Assembly (NCBI GenBank): GCA_016200745.1
Contig: JACQEF010000238.1
Location: forward strand, 1 to 15,572
Direction of reading: 5' to 3'
DNA length: 15,572 nt
Origin: Chloroflexota bacterium
Lineage (GTDB): Bacteria > Chloroflexota > Limnocylindria > Limnocylindrales > CSP1-4
Positions 6,263 to 14,682 of the stretch are shown piece after piece; positions within the stretch are counted from its first letter, which is position 1; every line of letters begins with the position of its first letter. The translations under genes and the position numbers were made by a program. The notes beneath the pieces were generated by a model that did no database searches, was not told where the DNA came from, and was given only the letters and a program-made list of their open reading frames with translations.

Positions 6263-7663
6263 ATGAGAATCGGCAGCACCATGCCGGGCCGCATCATGGT
6301 CGCGACCATGTCGCTCGCCCTGCTCGCCACCGCGTGCACCAGCAGCGGAGCCACGACGGCGCCAGCGGCATCGCCCGACGCCTCGACGCCCGCGTCGGCG
6401 GCGGCCTCTGCGACGACGCCCGCGTCGACCGAGCCGGTGGTGGTCTGCGAGCTCGCCTATTACACCGGCGCGTTCGCGGACTACGGGAAGTCGCTGACCA
6501 ACGACGTGCGCTTCCCGATCGAGGAGGTCATCGACAAGGACCCGCCGCTCGGCCGCACGTGGAACCTGGTCTCCGAGGACATCGGGGACGACCATGAGGG
6601 CCAGGCCGCCAAGATCTGCGTCGAACAGCGTCACGCCGAGGTACTGGTGAGCATCGCCCACCAGTACCGGACCTACCGTGACTACATGATGGAGTACTGG
6701 CAGGAGAACGACTCGCCGATCGGACCGTCGGTCCACGGCGGAGCCATCCCGGGCAACCTCGGCGGCAAGGGCGCCGAGCCGATCTTCCGGGCGCAGGGCC
6801 TGGACCAGGCCCTCGGTACCTACGGCAGCCTGTATGCCGAGACGATCGGCGCCAAGAACATCGTGATCTTCGCCACCCAGGTCGAGGGCTTCCAGCTGGC
6901 GGCCGACGCGGCCGAGAAGGCAGCCAACATCCTGGGCCTCAAGGTGATGAACCGCTTCGACGTCCCGGCCCAGCAGCCCTCCTATCGGGCCGAGGCGCAG
7001 AAGATCTTCGACCTCAAGCCCGATGCCGTCATCGTCCAGGCGGGATCGACCGAATCCGCCACCCTGATCAAGGCGGCGGCGGAGGCCGGCCTCTCGCTGA
7101 CCTGGATCGGCGAGACCGGCTGGAGCGAGGCGCAGTTCATCGGGACCCTGGGCACGGACCCCATCGCGTCGCAGAAGGCGATCGGTTTCCCGTCGTTCGC
7201 GCCCAACAAGTCGACCCCGGCATGGGCCTTCTTCCAGCCGCTGTGGGACGCCCAGACCGACGTGGCCTATGACGCGACGAACCAGTACGCGTTCTCGACC
7301 TACGACCTGTTGGTCCAGACGGCACTGGCCGTCGAGGCCGCGGGTTCGTACAAGGCGAGCGCCTGGGCGCCGGCCATGTTCAAGGTCGGCGATCCCCCAG
7401 GAGAGGTGTGCTACACGTACGCCGACTGCCTCAAGCTCATCCGGGACGGCAAGGACATCGACTACGAGGGCGTGACCGGCCCGGGCACCTACACCGAGGG
7501 CGGCGTCAACGCCGTCACCCCGGCGTACATCCCGTTCAAGGCGGACGGAACGGCCGGCGAGGCCGTGCTCCTCGATGCCCAGAAGGGGCTGATGCTGCTC
7601 GAGCAGATCGTGACCTATGCGAAATGCACCCCCGAGAATCCGCCGAACGAGTGTCAGTGGTAG
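6263..7663 (+). CDS. LIV-type ABC transporter substrate-binding lipoprotein
   Basis: This 466-aa extracytoplasmic binding protein belongs to the type 1 periplasmic-binding (Peripla_BP_6) family. It has a lipoprotein signal peptide with hydrophobic core 11-22 and lipobox LATAC, so acylated Cys25 becomes the mature N-terminus. An Ala/Ser/Thr/Pro linker follows (about 26-57). The ligand-binding fold starts at VVVCELAYYTGAFADYG. The stretch around DLKPDAVIVQAGSTES is a typical second-lobe element. It is longer than classical LivJ/LivK (about 345 mature residues), partly through the linker and a C-terminal region ending NPPNECQW. Paired cysteines near the C-terminus (VCYTYADCL) could form a disulfide. 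AGGAGG (6248-6253) lies 9 nt before the ATG, the strongest ribosome-binding site in the transporter block. This fits the higher dose needed of a binding protein, as does the hairpin that follows the gene. Confidence 0.93.
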   Translation: MRIGSTMPGRIMVATMSLALLATACTSSGATTAPAASPDASTPASAAASATTPASTEPVVVCELAYYTGAFADYGKSLTNDVRFPIEEVIDKDPPLGRTWNLVSEDIGDDHEGQAAKICVEQRHAEVLVSIAHQYRTYRDYMMEYWQENDSPIGPSVHGGAIPGNLGGKGAEPIFRAQGLDQALGTYGSLYAETIGAKNIVIFATQVEGFQLAADAAEKAANILGLKVMNRFDVPAQQPSYRAEAQKIFDLKPDAVIVQAGSTESATLIKAAAEAGLSLTWIGETGWSEAQFIGTLGTDPIASQKAIGFPSFAPNKSTPAWAFFQPLWDAQTDVAYDATNQYAFSTYDLLVQTALAVEAAGSYKASAWAPAMFKVGDPPGEVCYTYADCLKLIRDGKDIDYEGVTGPGTYTEGGVNAVTPAYIPFKADGTAGEAVLLDAQKGLMLLEQIVTYAKCTPENPPNECQW

Positions 7664-7693
7664 ACGGTCAAGCGCCGTCTGACACCGACGCAC

Positions 7694-7726
7694 TGGGGTC
7701 CTCCCGCCGTCCGGCGGAGGACCCCA
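7694..7726 (+). terminator. Strong intercistronic hairpin after the binding-protein gene (attenuator or mRNA stabiliser)
   Basis: TGGGGTCCTCC (7694-7704) pairs with GGAGGACCCCA (7716-7726), extended by GCC/GGC after a bulged C at 7705, around a GTCC loop. The stem has about 14 bp and is nearly all G-C at its ends. No T-run follows, so full rho-independent termination is doubtful. The position suggests partial termination or protection of the upstream transporter mRNA. The 7664-7839 gap shows no other clear element and no convincing promoter. Confidence 0.6.
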
Positions 7727-7839
7727 AGCCACGACGATGGGCGCCCCGGGGGCTGGAGCGGATGACACGCCCCCGGCGGTTGGCCGACAGTAACCGCAGT
7801 CCGACGCAACACTACGAAGGTACGCAGGAGGAAGCACCG

Positions 7840-9612
7840 ATGCCCCTCAAGGAAGAGGTCCTCGACCAGTTCCTCGGTGACGAGGCATTTCCCGTCGAAT
7901 GGTCGTCGGACACGGAGAAGCTGCTCTTCTGGGTCTACGACGACCTGCATTGTCCGCACCCGCTGAGCCCGATGTACGAGGACATCGGCGGCTGGTGGCT
8001 GTCGTGCGACCACATGTTCCGCCGGTTTGGCACGCCGTTCGCGAGCGACTGGATCGCCAAGAACGTCAACGGCTACCTGTACACCGCGGCGATCCCGGCC
8101 GAGGCCGGCCTCAAGGTCGTCGCCCAGGAATACGGGTACGCGATCAACCCGATCGTGCCCGAGGATCCCGAGTACGCCGCCAAGATCGGGACGTACCTCG
8201 GTGCAGTCCTGCCGACCTACGGGCTCCAGTTCGTCGACTGGTGGCGCGACCGGCTGGTCCCCGAGATGGACCGCAACTTCGCCTATCTCGAAGACATGCT
8301 CGACAAGGAGGACCAGCTCAACCTGATGGAGCTGGCCTGCCTGCTCGAGGACGCGATCGACATCCACGATCGGCACTGGAAGATCCACTGGATGCTCAAC
8401 TTCGCCCAGCTGTCCGCCACACTCAACCTGCGGGCGGTCATGGAGAAGACCCACGGCAAGATCAACGAGCAGCTCCTCGGCCGCCTCCAGAACTCGGCCA
8501 AGGATCGCAACTGGGATTCCATCCAGGCCCTCTGGAAGATGAAGGAGGAGGCCAAGGCGGATCCCGATCTGGCGGCCATCTTCACGGCCGACACGGCGGG
8601 CGAGATCATCGTCGCCCTCAGGGCCAGCGCCCGCGGCCGGCGGTTCATCGCCGAGCGCGTGGAGCCCTACCAGAAGGAGTACGGCTGGCACGCCGTCTGG
8701 AGCCACGAGTTCATCTTCCCGACGGTCCGCGAGCAGATGGAGCCGGTCATCGAGCTGGTCCGCGGCTACATCGAGACCAACTACGACTATCCCAAGACGA
8801 TCGCCGCGCTGGCCGCCGACATCGACGCCGCCGCGAAGGAGATCCTCGAGGGCCTCGAAGGCGAGGCGCTCGAGGAGATGCGCGCCGCCAACGAGATCAA
8901 CCTGCGGATGGCGCCGCTGACCCCTGACCATCACTTCTACATCGACCAGGGCGCCAACGCCCACGTCCGGCTGGTGCTCGTGGCGATCGGCCGAAAGCTC
9001 GTCGCCTCCGGCCACCTCGACGCCCCGGACGACGTCGTCTTCTTCAAGTACAACGAGCTGCGCGTGTTCATGGGCAACCCGGACGGCATGGACGGCCGGG
9101 CGCTCGTGGCCGAGCGCAAGGCCGCCCGCCAGCGGGCCTACGGCTTCCGGCCGCGGGAATGGGTCGGGACGGTCACGGCCACCCAGCTCGCCTTCCCGTA
9201 CCTGAACCTGTGGGGCTTCCCCGACAAGTTCTACCGGAAGGCGTCGACGGTCGCCGGCCAGATCAACGGGATCGGGGCGTCGCCGGGCGTCGTCGAGGGC
9301 ATCGCCCGGGTCGTCCTCCGCGAGGAGCAGTTCGACGACGTGCGGGCGGGGGACGTCCTGGTCTGCCAGATGACGAACCCGGCCTGGGTCGTGCTGTTCA
9401 CCAAGATCGTCGGCCTGGTCACCGACGCCGGCGGGACCGTCTCGCATCCCGCGGTCCTGTCGCGCGAGTTCGGGATCCCGGCCGTGGTCGGCACCACGGT
9501 GGGCACCGAGCAGATCAAGAACGGCGACCGCATCCGGATCGACGGGACCAGCGGCGTGGTCGAGATCCTCGCCGCCGCTCCCGCGCTGGCCGGAGTCGGG
9601 TTCAAGGACTGA
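7840..9612 (+). CDS. PEP-utilising-type phosphotransferase lacking the ATP-grasp domain (substrate region plus phosphohistidine swivel domain)
   Basis: This 590-aa protein ends in the swivelling phosphohistidine domain of the PEP synthase/pyruvate phosphate dikinase family. The domain starts at IGASPGVVEG (478-487) and has GGTVSHPAVLSRE with candidate phosphohistidine His536, then GIPAVVGT. The first 470 residues are mostly helical and open with features (FPVEW near 17-21, HCPHPLSPMYED) resembling the substrate-side region of phenylphosphate synthase PpsA-like and rifampicin phosphotransferase-like proteins. In those systems an ATP-grasp domain or separate subunit phosphorylates the His, which passes the phosphate to a hydroxyl or acid. 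No ATP-grasp domain is present here or in any neighbour. AGGAGGA (7826-7832) sits 7 nt before the ATG at 7840, so the upstream-open frame (to 7408, inside the binding-protein gene) is not used. Inferred role: phosphorylating the imported compound or an intermediate. Confidence 0.8.
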   Translation: MPLKEEVLDQFLGDEAFPVEWSSDTEKLLFWVYDDLHCPHPLSPMYEDIGGWWLSCDHMFRRFGTPFASDWIAKNVNGYLYTAAIPAEAGLKVVAQEYGYAINPIVPEDPEYAAKIGTYLGAVLPTYGLQFVDWWRDRLVPEMDRNFAYLEDMLDKEDQLNLMELACLLEDAIDIHDRHWKIHWMLNFAQLSATLNLRAVMEKTHGKINEQLLGRLQNSAKDRNWDSIQALWKMKEEAKADPDLAAIFTADTAGEIIVALRASARGRRFIAERVEPYQKEYGWHAVWSHEFIFPTVREQMEPVIELVRGYIETNYDYPKTIAALAADIDAAAKEILEGLEGEALEEMRAANEINLRMAPLTPDHHFYIDQGANAHVRLVLVAIGRKLVASGHLDAPDDVVFFKYNELRVFMGNPDGMDGRALVAERKAARQRAYGFRPREWVGTVTATQLAFPYLNLWGFPDKFYRKASTVAGQINGIGASPGVVEGIARVVLREEQFDDVRAGDVLVCQMTNPAWVVLFTKIVGLVTDAGGTVSHPAVLSREFGIPAVVGTTVGTEQIKNGDRIRIDGTSGVVEILAAAPALAGVGFKD

Positions 9613-9622
9613 CCCGCCGGCC

Positions 9623-10342
9623 ATGCACCCCCACGCCACGATCTCGCGCAGCGTCCTCAGCGACCAGGTCAAGGATCGCCTCCTCCAGGCGATCCTCGAC
9701 GGCCGCTACCCGCCGGGCGCCAGGATCGTCGAGACCCGGGTGGCCCGGGAGCTCGGAACGAGCCAGGCGCCCGTCCGGGAGGCGCTGCGCGACCTCGAGG
9801 CCCTCGGGGTCGTGGAGACCACCGCGTTCCGGGGAGCTCGCGTCCGCCGTCCCTCGACGGCCGAGCTCCTCGAGGCCTTCGTCATCCGCGCCGAGCTGGA
9901 GTCGCTGGCGGCCACGCTGGCGATGCCCAAGCTGACCGACGCGGACATCGACGAGCTCGACGGCTACGTCACCGAGATGCAGCGAGCGGCCGCCGTGGGC
10001 GACACCCATGCCGAGGCGACCGCCGACGCGGCGTTTCACGGGCGCGTCGTCGAGATGGCCGGTAACTCGACCCTGCTCCGCGTGTGGAGGACGCTGGAGC
10101 CGTTCTCGCGGACCTACATCACGATCGTCGCGCCCGGGGCGGACCGGCGGCAGATCGCCGACCAGCATCTCCCCGTCCTCGACGCCCTCCGCCAACGGTC
10201 CACCGACCTGGCCGTGGAGGTGCTCCACCAGCACTTTGCCAACGCGGCCGCCATGCTTGGGCGGCTGTGGGGCGACGGCGCTGCCGCCACCGAGCCGCAC
10301 GAGGCGGACGACAGTCCCGCGCTGATCGAGCGATCGGCCTGA
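9623..10342 (+). CDS. GntR-family transcriptional regulator, FadR/FCD subfamily
   Basis: This 239-aa regulator has an N-terminal winged helix-turn-helix (about 12-76: VARELGTSQAPVREALRDLE at 40-59, then a wing around FRGARV) and a helical FCD effector domain (about 80-215). The FCD metal and ligand residues are visible as Asp135, His139, His182 and His204. Such proteins usually repress catabolic operons and release DNA on binding a carboxylic acid, often via a bound metal. Effector and DNA site are not known here. The duplicated palindromic motif in the divergent promoter region is the best candidate site, which would imply control of both operons and of itself. The C-terminal tail after 216 is a non-conserved acidic/Ala-rich extension. 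The ATG lies 10 bp after the previous stop with only a weak Shine-Dalgarno. Confidence 0.9.
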   Translation: MHPHATISRSVLSDQVKDRLLQAILDGRYPPGARIVETRVARELGTSQAPVREALRDLEALGVVETTAFRGARVRRPSTAELLEAFVIRAELESLAATLAMPKLTDADIDELDGYVTEMQRAAAVGDTHAEATADAAFHGRVVEMAGNSTLLRVWRTLEPFSRTYITIVAPGADRRQIADQHLPVLDALRQRSTDLAVEVLHQHFANAAAMLGRLWGDGAAATEPHEADDSPALIERSA

Positions 10343-10372
10343 ACCCACCGACCTGACGAGCGAAAGGACGAC

Positions 10373-11260
10373 ATGAGCGACCAGCTGCAACTCTCGGAGG
10401 AGATGTCGGCCGGGGCCGCCCGCCTGCGGGTGGACGTCTTCGGCGATGCGCCGCGCGAGCACGTCCTCGACGATCTGAACTTTCTCAACTACCGGCTCGC
10501 CGACGTCCGCATCTCGCCCGAGGTGACGCTGGCCGCGCCGGACATCACGTGGCGCCAGGACGGCGACAAGGCGATCGCCTATGACGGCCGCACGATGGCG
10601 TTCACCGGGCCGTGGCCGGCCGGCCCGGTCCAGAAGGTGATCGTGGCCATGCTCGCCCTGCGGATGGAGGCGGTCGGGCTCCATCCCTTCCATGCCTCGG
10701 CCGTCCGCTACCGGGGCCGCACGGTGATGTTCCTGGGCGGCGAGTCCAACCACGGCAAGTCGATGGGCCAGATCGAGGCCTGCCGGCGCGGCGCCCAGCT
10801 CGTCTCGACCGAGACGACCGTGGTCGACGAGGACGGCCGGGCCGTCATGGGCTCGAAGTCGGTCTTCCTCAAGAAGCGAACCGAAGGCACCGAACGCGCC
10901 GACAAGGCGGCCCCGGAGCGCGGCGTCCAGAAGTTCTTCGGCGACATGCCGAGCTGGGAGCAGTACGACGGGCCGTCAACGGTGGACGTGGTCGTCGTGC
11001 CCGCCATCGACGGCAACTTCGATCCGAGCCTGGCCGAGATGATCCCGTTCGAGCGGCAGTTCCAGACGCTCCATTCCCTCCAGAACTACTTCCTGCTCAA
11101 CGAGCTGCTGGCGCCCGGCCTCCCGATGCCGATCGTCGACAACGAGACGCTCCGCCAGGCCCGGGCCGGGTTCGTCCCCCGGTTCTCCGACCGCCCGTAC
11201 TACTTCGTCCGCGCAGCCACCCCGCAGGTGCTGCTGGACGAGGTCGACCGGATCCTCTGA
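10373..11260 (+). CDS. HPr kinase-like P-loop protein (PEPCK/HprK fold)
   Basis: This 295-aa protein shows a complete Walker A, GESNHGKS (123-130, Lys129), set as in HPr kinase/phosphorylase-like proteins. A strand enters from GLHPFHASAV (102-111) and RGRTVMFLG, and the P-loop is followed by RRGAQLVSTETTVVDEDG (138-155), where HprK has RGHxLVADD. The usual Asp pair appears as Thr-Glu (147-148 by eye), so the acidic catalytic pair is altered. GSKSVFLKKR matches the family's following strand. The C-terminus (about 270-295, RPYYFVRAATPQVLLDEVD) also resembles the family. HprK enzymes phosphorylate HPr on serine and share a fold with PEP carboxykinase; other homologues are poorly characterised. 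No HPr or PTS gene is here. Its place next to the ATP-grasp-less His-swivel protein suggests that as its partner (inference). AAAGGA precedes the ATG. Small-molecule kinase is an alternative. Confidence 0.65.
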   Translation: MSDQLQLSEEMSAGAARLRVDVFGDAPREHVLDDLNFLNYRLADVRISPEVTLAAPDITWRQDGDKAIAYDGRTMAFTGPWPAGPVQKVIVAMLALRMEAVGLHPFHASAVRYRGRTVMFLGGESNHGKSMGQIEACRRGAQLVSTETTVVDEDGRAVMGSKSVFLKKRTEGTERADKAAPERGVQKFFGDMPSWEQYDGPSTVDVVVVPAIDGNFDPSLAEMIPFERQFQTLHSLQNYFLLNELLAPGLPMPIVDNETLRQARAGFVPRFSDRPYYFVRAATPQVLLDEVDRIL

Positions 11261-11275
11261 GGCGCGACGACAGGC

Positions 11276-12145
11276 ATGCAGCCGTTCATCTACGCCCGAC
11301 CGGCCACTCTGGCCGAAGCGGTCGCCATCCTCCAGGAGCACGGGCCCGACGCCCGGGTCCTGGCCGGCGGCACCGACCTGATCATCCGCCTGCGCGACCG
11401 GTCGGTCCGTCCGACCGTCGTGGTGGACGTCAAGCGGATCGCCGAGCTCGATCCCGCGATCGTGGAGGTGGACGGCCACCTCCGGATCGGCGCGACGACG
11501 GTGATGACCGACATCGTCGCCGACGAGCGCGCCCGGCGCCACTTCCCGGCACTGGTCGAGGCGGCCGCGGTGGTCGGCTCGGTCCAGATCCGCAATCGCG
11601 CGACGCTGGCCGGCAACCTGTGCAACGCGTCCCCGGCCGCCGACACCGCGCCGGCCCTGCTGGTGTACGGCGCCGACGTCCTCGCGGCGGGGCCGTCAGG
11701 CACCCGGCGGATCCCGCTCACCGAGTTCTTCGTTCGATCAGGCCAGACGACCCTCGCCCGGGGCGAGCTCGTGACCGCCATCGAACTGCCGTTGCCGGAC
11801 CGCCCGACGGGGTCGGCACACGTCCGCCGGACGCGACGTCGCGGCCACGACCTGGCGTCCGTGACGCTGGCCGTTGCGATCGACGATACCGGTCGCACGC
11901 GGCTGGCTTACGGCAGCGTGGGCCCCCGGCCGGTCCTCGTCGTGGACGACAGCGGCGTGCTCGCGAACCGCCAGGCGGCCGATGCCGACCGGACCGCCGT
12001 CCTCGAGCGACTGCTCGTGGACGCGAGCCCGTCGCCGCGCTCGATGCGGGCGGGTCCGGAGTATCGGCTGGCCATGCTCCGCGTGCTGGCCGTTCGCGCG
12101 GTTCGCACCGCGCTCGACCGGCTGGCTGGGGAACCGGAGTCATGA
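11276..12145 (+). CDS. Molybdenum hydroxylase FAD subunit (CoxM/XdhB type)
   Basis: This 289-aa medium subunit of a xanthine dehydrogenase/CO dehydrogenase-family enzyme has the two FAD-binding signatures, LAGGTDLI (29-36) and TLAGNLCNASPAAD (110-123). The C-terminal CO-dehydrogenase flavoprotein domain follows (from about 175, VRRTRRRGHDLASVTLAVAI). In these heterotrimers it passes electrons from the [2Fe-2S] subunit through FAD to the final acceptor. Length and gene order (medium-small-large) match cox/cut-type operons. Its stop overlaps the next start as ATGA. The ribosome-binding site is weak; the gene starts 15 bp after the HprK-like gene. Confidence 0.93.
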   Translation: MQPFIYARPATLAEAVAILQEHGPDARVLAGGTDLIIRLRDRSVRPTVVVDVKRIAELDPAIVEVDGHLRIGATTVMTDIVADERARRHFPALVEAAAVVGSVQIRNRATLAGNLCNASPAADTAPALLVYGADVLAAGPSGTRRIPLTEFFVRSGQTTLARGELVTAIELPLPDRPTGSAHVRRTRRRGHDLASVTLAVAIDDTGRTRLAYGSVGPRPVLVVDDSGVLANRQAADADRTAVLERLLVDASPSPRSMRAGPEYRLAMLRVLAVRAVRTALDRLAGEPES

Positions 12146-12615
12146 CGACCGTGCCGATCGAGCTGACCGTGAACGGGCGGTCGCGCCGGCTCGACGTCGC
12201 GCCGAACGTCACCCTGCTCGACGTCCTGCGCGACGATCTCGGGCTGACCGGCACGAAGGAGTGCTGTCTCGTGGGTGAATGCGGCGCCTGCACCGTCAGC
12301 CTGGACGGGCGGATCGTCGATTCGTGCCTCGTGCTCGCGGTCGAAGCCGACGGCGCGGCGGTCACGACCATCGAAGGTCTCGCGGTCGACGGCCGGATGA
12401 GCCCGCTCCAGGCGGCGTTCCTCGACGAGGGCGCCGTGCAGTGCGGCTACTGCATCCCGGGCCAGCTCATGGCCGCACACGACCTCCTCGAGCGCGTGCC
12501 CCACCCGACCGTCGAGCAGGTCCAGGAAGGCCTCGCGGGCAACCTCTGCCGGTGCGGCTGCTACGGGCAGATCACGGAAGCGGTGCTGGCCACCGCCGAG
12601 GGCCACGACCGATGA
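12142..12615 (+). CDS. Molybdenum hydroxylase [2Fe-2S] subunit (CoxS/XdhC type)
   Basis: This 157-aa small subunit has the plant-ferredoxin cluster ligands Cys42, Cys47, Cys50 and Cys62 (CLVGECGAC ... SC). The C-terminal helical cluster has Cys101, Cys104 (VQCGYCIPGQ), Cys136 and Cys138 (GNLCRCGCY). It relays electrons from the molybdopterin subunit to FAD. Two residues differ from the usual family motifs. CGYCIPG has Ile where Thr is common, and CRCGCY has an additional Cys140 where CRCTGY is usual; Cys41 is also extra. The ATG overlaps the FAD-subunit stop (ATGA) and its own stop overlaps the large-subunit start (ATGA), so the three genes are tightly coupled. Confidence 0.95.
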   Translation: MTTVPIELTVNGRSRRLDVAPNVTLLDVLRDDLGLTGTKECCLVGECGACTVSLDGRIVDSCLVLAVEADGAAVTTIEGLAVDGRMSPLQAAFLDEGAVQCGYCIPGQLMAAHDLLERVPHPTVEQVQEGLAGNLCRCGCYGQITEAVLATAEGHDR

Positions 12616-14682
12616 GCGCGGCACGGGTCGGGGGGTCGCCCCGCCGGGTCGGCGGCCAGGATCGGGTCACCGGGCAACAGCGCTACGTCGCGGACATGCA
12701 CCTCCCGGACGAGCTCCACGCGAGCCTGGTCACGCTGCCCTGCGCGCGGGCACGGATCATGTCCATCGACACGAGCGCCGCCGAGCGGGTCCCGGGCGTC
12801 CGCCTGATCGTCTCCGCCGCCGACCTGCCGCAGCCGATGCCGCGGTTCGGCCCGCATTTCCAGGACCGGCCGGTCATCGCGGTCGGCGAGACCAAGTACC
12901 ACGGTGAGCCGGTGGCAGCCGTGGCCGCCGACACCCGTGACGCGGCGGCCGAGGCGGCCAGGCTGGTCAAGGTGGACTTCGAGGAGCTGCCGGCCGTCTT
13001 CACCGTCGCCGCGGCGCTCGATCGACGGGATCGCCGTGTGGAGCTCGATCCAGCATCCGAACTGGCTCCAGCGGGTCATCGCCAGGCTGCTCGGTCTGCC
13101 GCTCTCGAAGGTCCGGGTGTTCTCCCCGGATCCGGGCGGCGGCTTCGGCGGGAAGCAGCACACCAAGTACGAGCCGCTCGTCGCGCTGATGGCGCTCCAG
13201 GCCGGTCGACCCGTCCGCCTGGTGCTGTCGCTCGAGGAGACGTTCCAGGCCGTCCGGCGCACGGCGGCCGAAGTTCGCGTCCGGACCGGGCTGCGGACGG
13301 ACGGAACGCTCGTCTTCGAGGACGTCACCGCCGACTACCTGATCGGCGCCTACGCGGACATCGCCGACCGGGTCGTGGGCAAGGGCAGCTATCCGGCCTG
13401 CGGGCCGTATCGCGTCCCGGCCGGGCGGGTCACCGCACGGAGCATCCTGTCGCACACCGTGCCGTCGACGGCGTTTCGCGGCTTCGGGAACCCGCAGGTG
13501 AACTGGGCCGTGGAGTCGAACCTCAACGAGGCAGCCCGCCGGCTCGGGATCGATCCCCTCGAGCTCCGCCTCCACAACCTCGCCCGCAAGGGTGAGGCAT
13601 TCATCCCGTTCGACACCCCCGCCGACGGCGACTGGGACCAGACCGTCCGCCGCGCGGCCGACCTGATCGGGTGGGGCACGCCGCTCCCGGCCGGTCGCGG
13701 CCGCGGGATCGCGATCGGGATCAAGTCCGGGCCGACGACCGGGCTGTCGTATTCGACGGTCCGGCTGCTCGCCGACGGCAGCGTGATCGTCTACGCCGGG
13801 ACCTCGGACATGGGCCAGGGCGCACGCACGGTCTTCGCCCAGATCGCCGCCGACGAGCTCGGCGCGCCGCTCGACTGGGTCACCGTCGTCATGGGCGACA
13901 CCGCCGTCGTTCCGTATGACCAGCAGACCTCGGCCAGCCGCTCGACCGTCCTGATGGGCAACGCGGTGCTCGCCGCGTGTCGCCTGATCCAGGACCAGGT
14001 CCGGGCCATGGCCGCGCGGCTGAACGGCGTCGACGCGGCGGCGATCGACGTCGATCACGGGACCGTCCGGCTGCCCGACCGCGAGCTGCCGATCGTCGAC
14101 GTGGTCAAGGCGGGACTCGGCCGCCTCGGCGGGGAGCTGATCGGCAACGGCGAGATGCGCAAGGACGCCGAGCCGGACCATCCGCTCGGTGGGAGCGCGG
14201 CGTTCTTCGAGTTCAACTGCACGGCCGTGGAGGCCGGCGTGGACGAGGAGACCGGCGACGTCACGATCCACCGCCACGTGACCGTGTCGGACGTGGGCCG
14301 CTCGATCAATCCGCTCCAGGTCCGGATGCAGGACGAAGGGGCGGCCATCCAGGGCCTCGGCCACACGCTGATGGAGCACTACATCTTCGACGACACCGGC
14401 CGGATCCGAAACCTCGGCGCGATCGACTACCGGATCCCGACGAGCATGGACCTGCCCCTCGAGATGGTCAGCGCGACGATCGAGAATGCCGACGGCCCAG
14501 GCCCGTACGGCTCGAAGGGCATGAGCGAGGGGGCGCTGCTGTGCGTCGCCCCGGCCGTGGCCGCGGCGGTCTACGACGCCACCGGCGCCGTCATCCGTGA
14601 CCTGCCGCTCACGCCGGAACGCGTGTGGCGGGCGCTCGGCGAGCGACCGTCCGGGGCCAGCAGGGGGGAGGGCGCGGAATGA
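12612..14682 (+). pseudogene. Molybdenum hydroxylase large (molybdopterin) subunit, broken by out-of-frame internal deletion near 13020
   Basis: The first 136 codons from the ATG at 12612 encode the a/b hammerhead start (RVGGQDRVTGQQRYVADMHL ... FEELPAVFTVAAAL). The frame then becomes nonsense and runs to a stop at 13593-13595. From about 13018 the Mo-binding part is read in the next frame to 14682, from SIDGIAVWSSIQ onward. It has GGGFGGKQ (Gln codon 13156-13158), AFRGFGNPQ (Arg codon 13477-13479), TSDMGQGA and the base-bearing KGMSEGA. About 70 residues normally found between these parts are absent. The two pieces give about 688 residues, against roughly 750-780 for the family. Neither piece alone can make the enzyme. 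Retained active-site residues suggest a recent lesion or an assembly error. Gln at the GGFGGKx position resembles E. coli XdhA-like hydroxylases rather than CO dehydrogenase. A CO-dehydrogenase-type Cys loop was not seen. Confidence 0.85.

Noticed and set aside
7408..7839. 144-codon N-terminal extension of the His-swivel protein
   Set aside because: It overlaps the binding-protein gene in another frame, reads as Arg/Gly/Ala-rich nonsense, and a strong AGGAGGA ribosome-binding site marks the ATG at 7840.
7770..7839. Separate promoter for the His-swivel gene
   Set aside because: TTGGCC at 7780 has no -10-like hexamer at proper spacing.
6167..9672. Two very long minus-strand open frames (556 and 672 codons)
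   Set aside because: They are antisense to the binding-protein and His-swivel genes, rich in Arg/Asp/Leu/Gly, with no motifs; they result from high GC content.
10612..12141. Long open frame upstream of and in frame with the [2Fe-2S] subunit
   Set aside because: It is a shadow frame of the HprK-like and FAD-subunit genes with Arg/Pro/Gly-rich composition; only the part from 12142 is family-like.
13000..13100. Programmed ribosomal frameshift in the Mo subunit
   Set aside because: No slippery sequence is present, and about 70 conserved residues are missing at the junction, which a frameshift would not explain.
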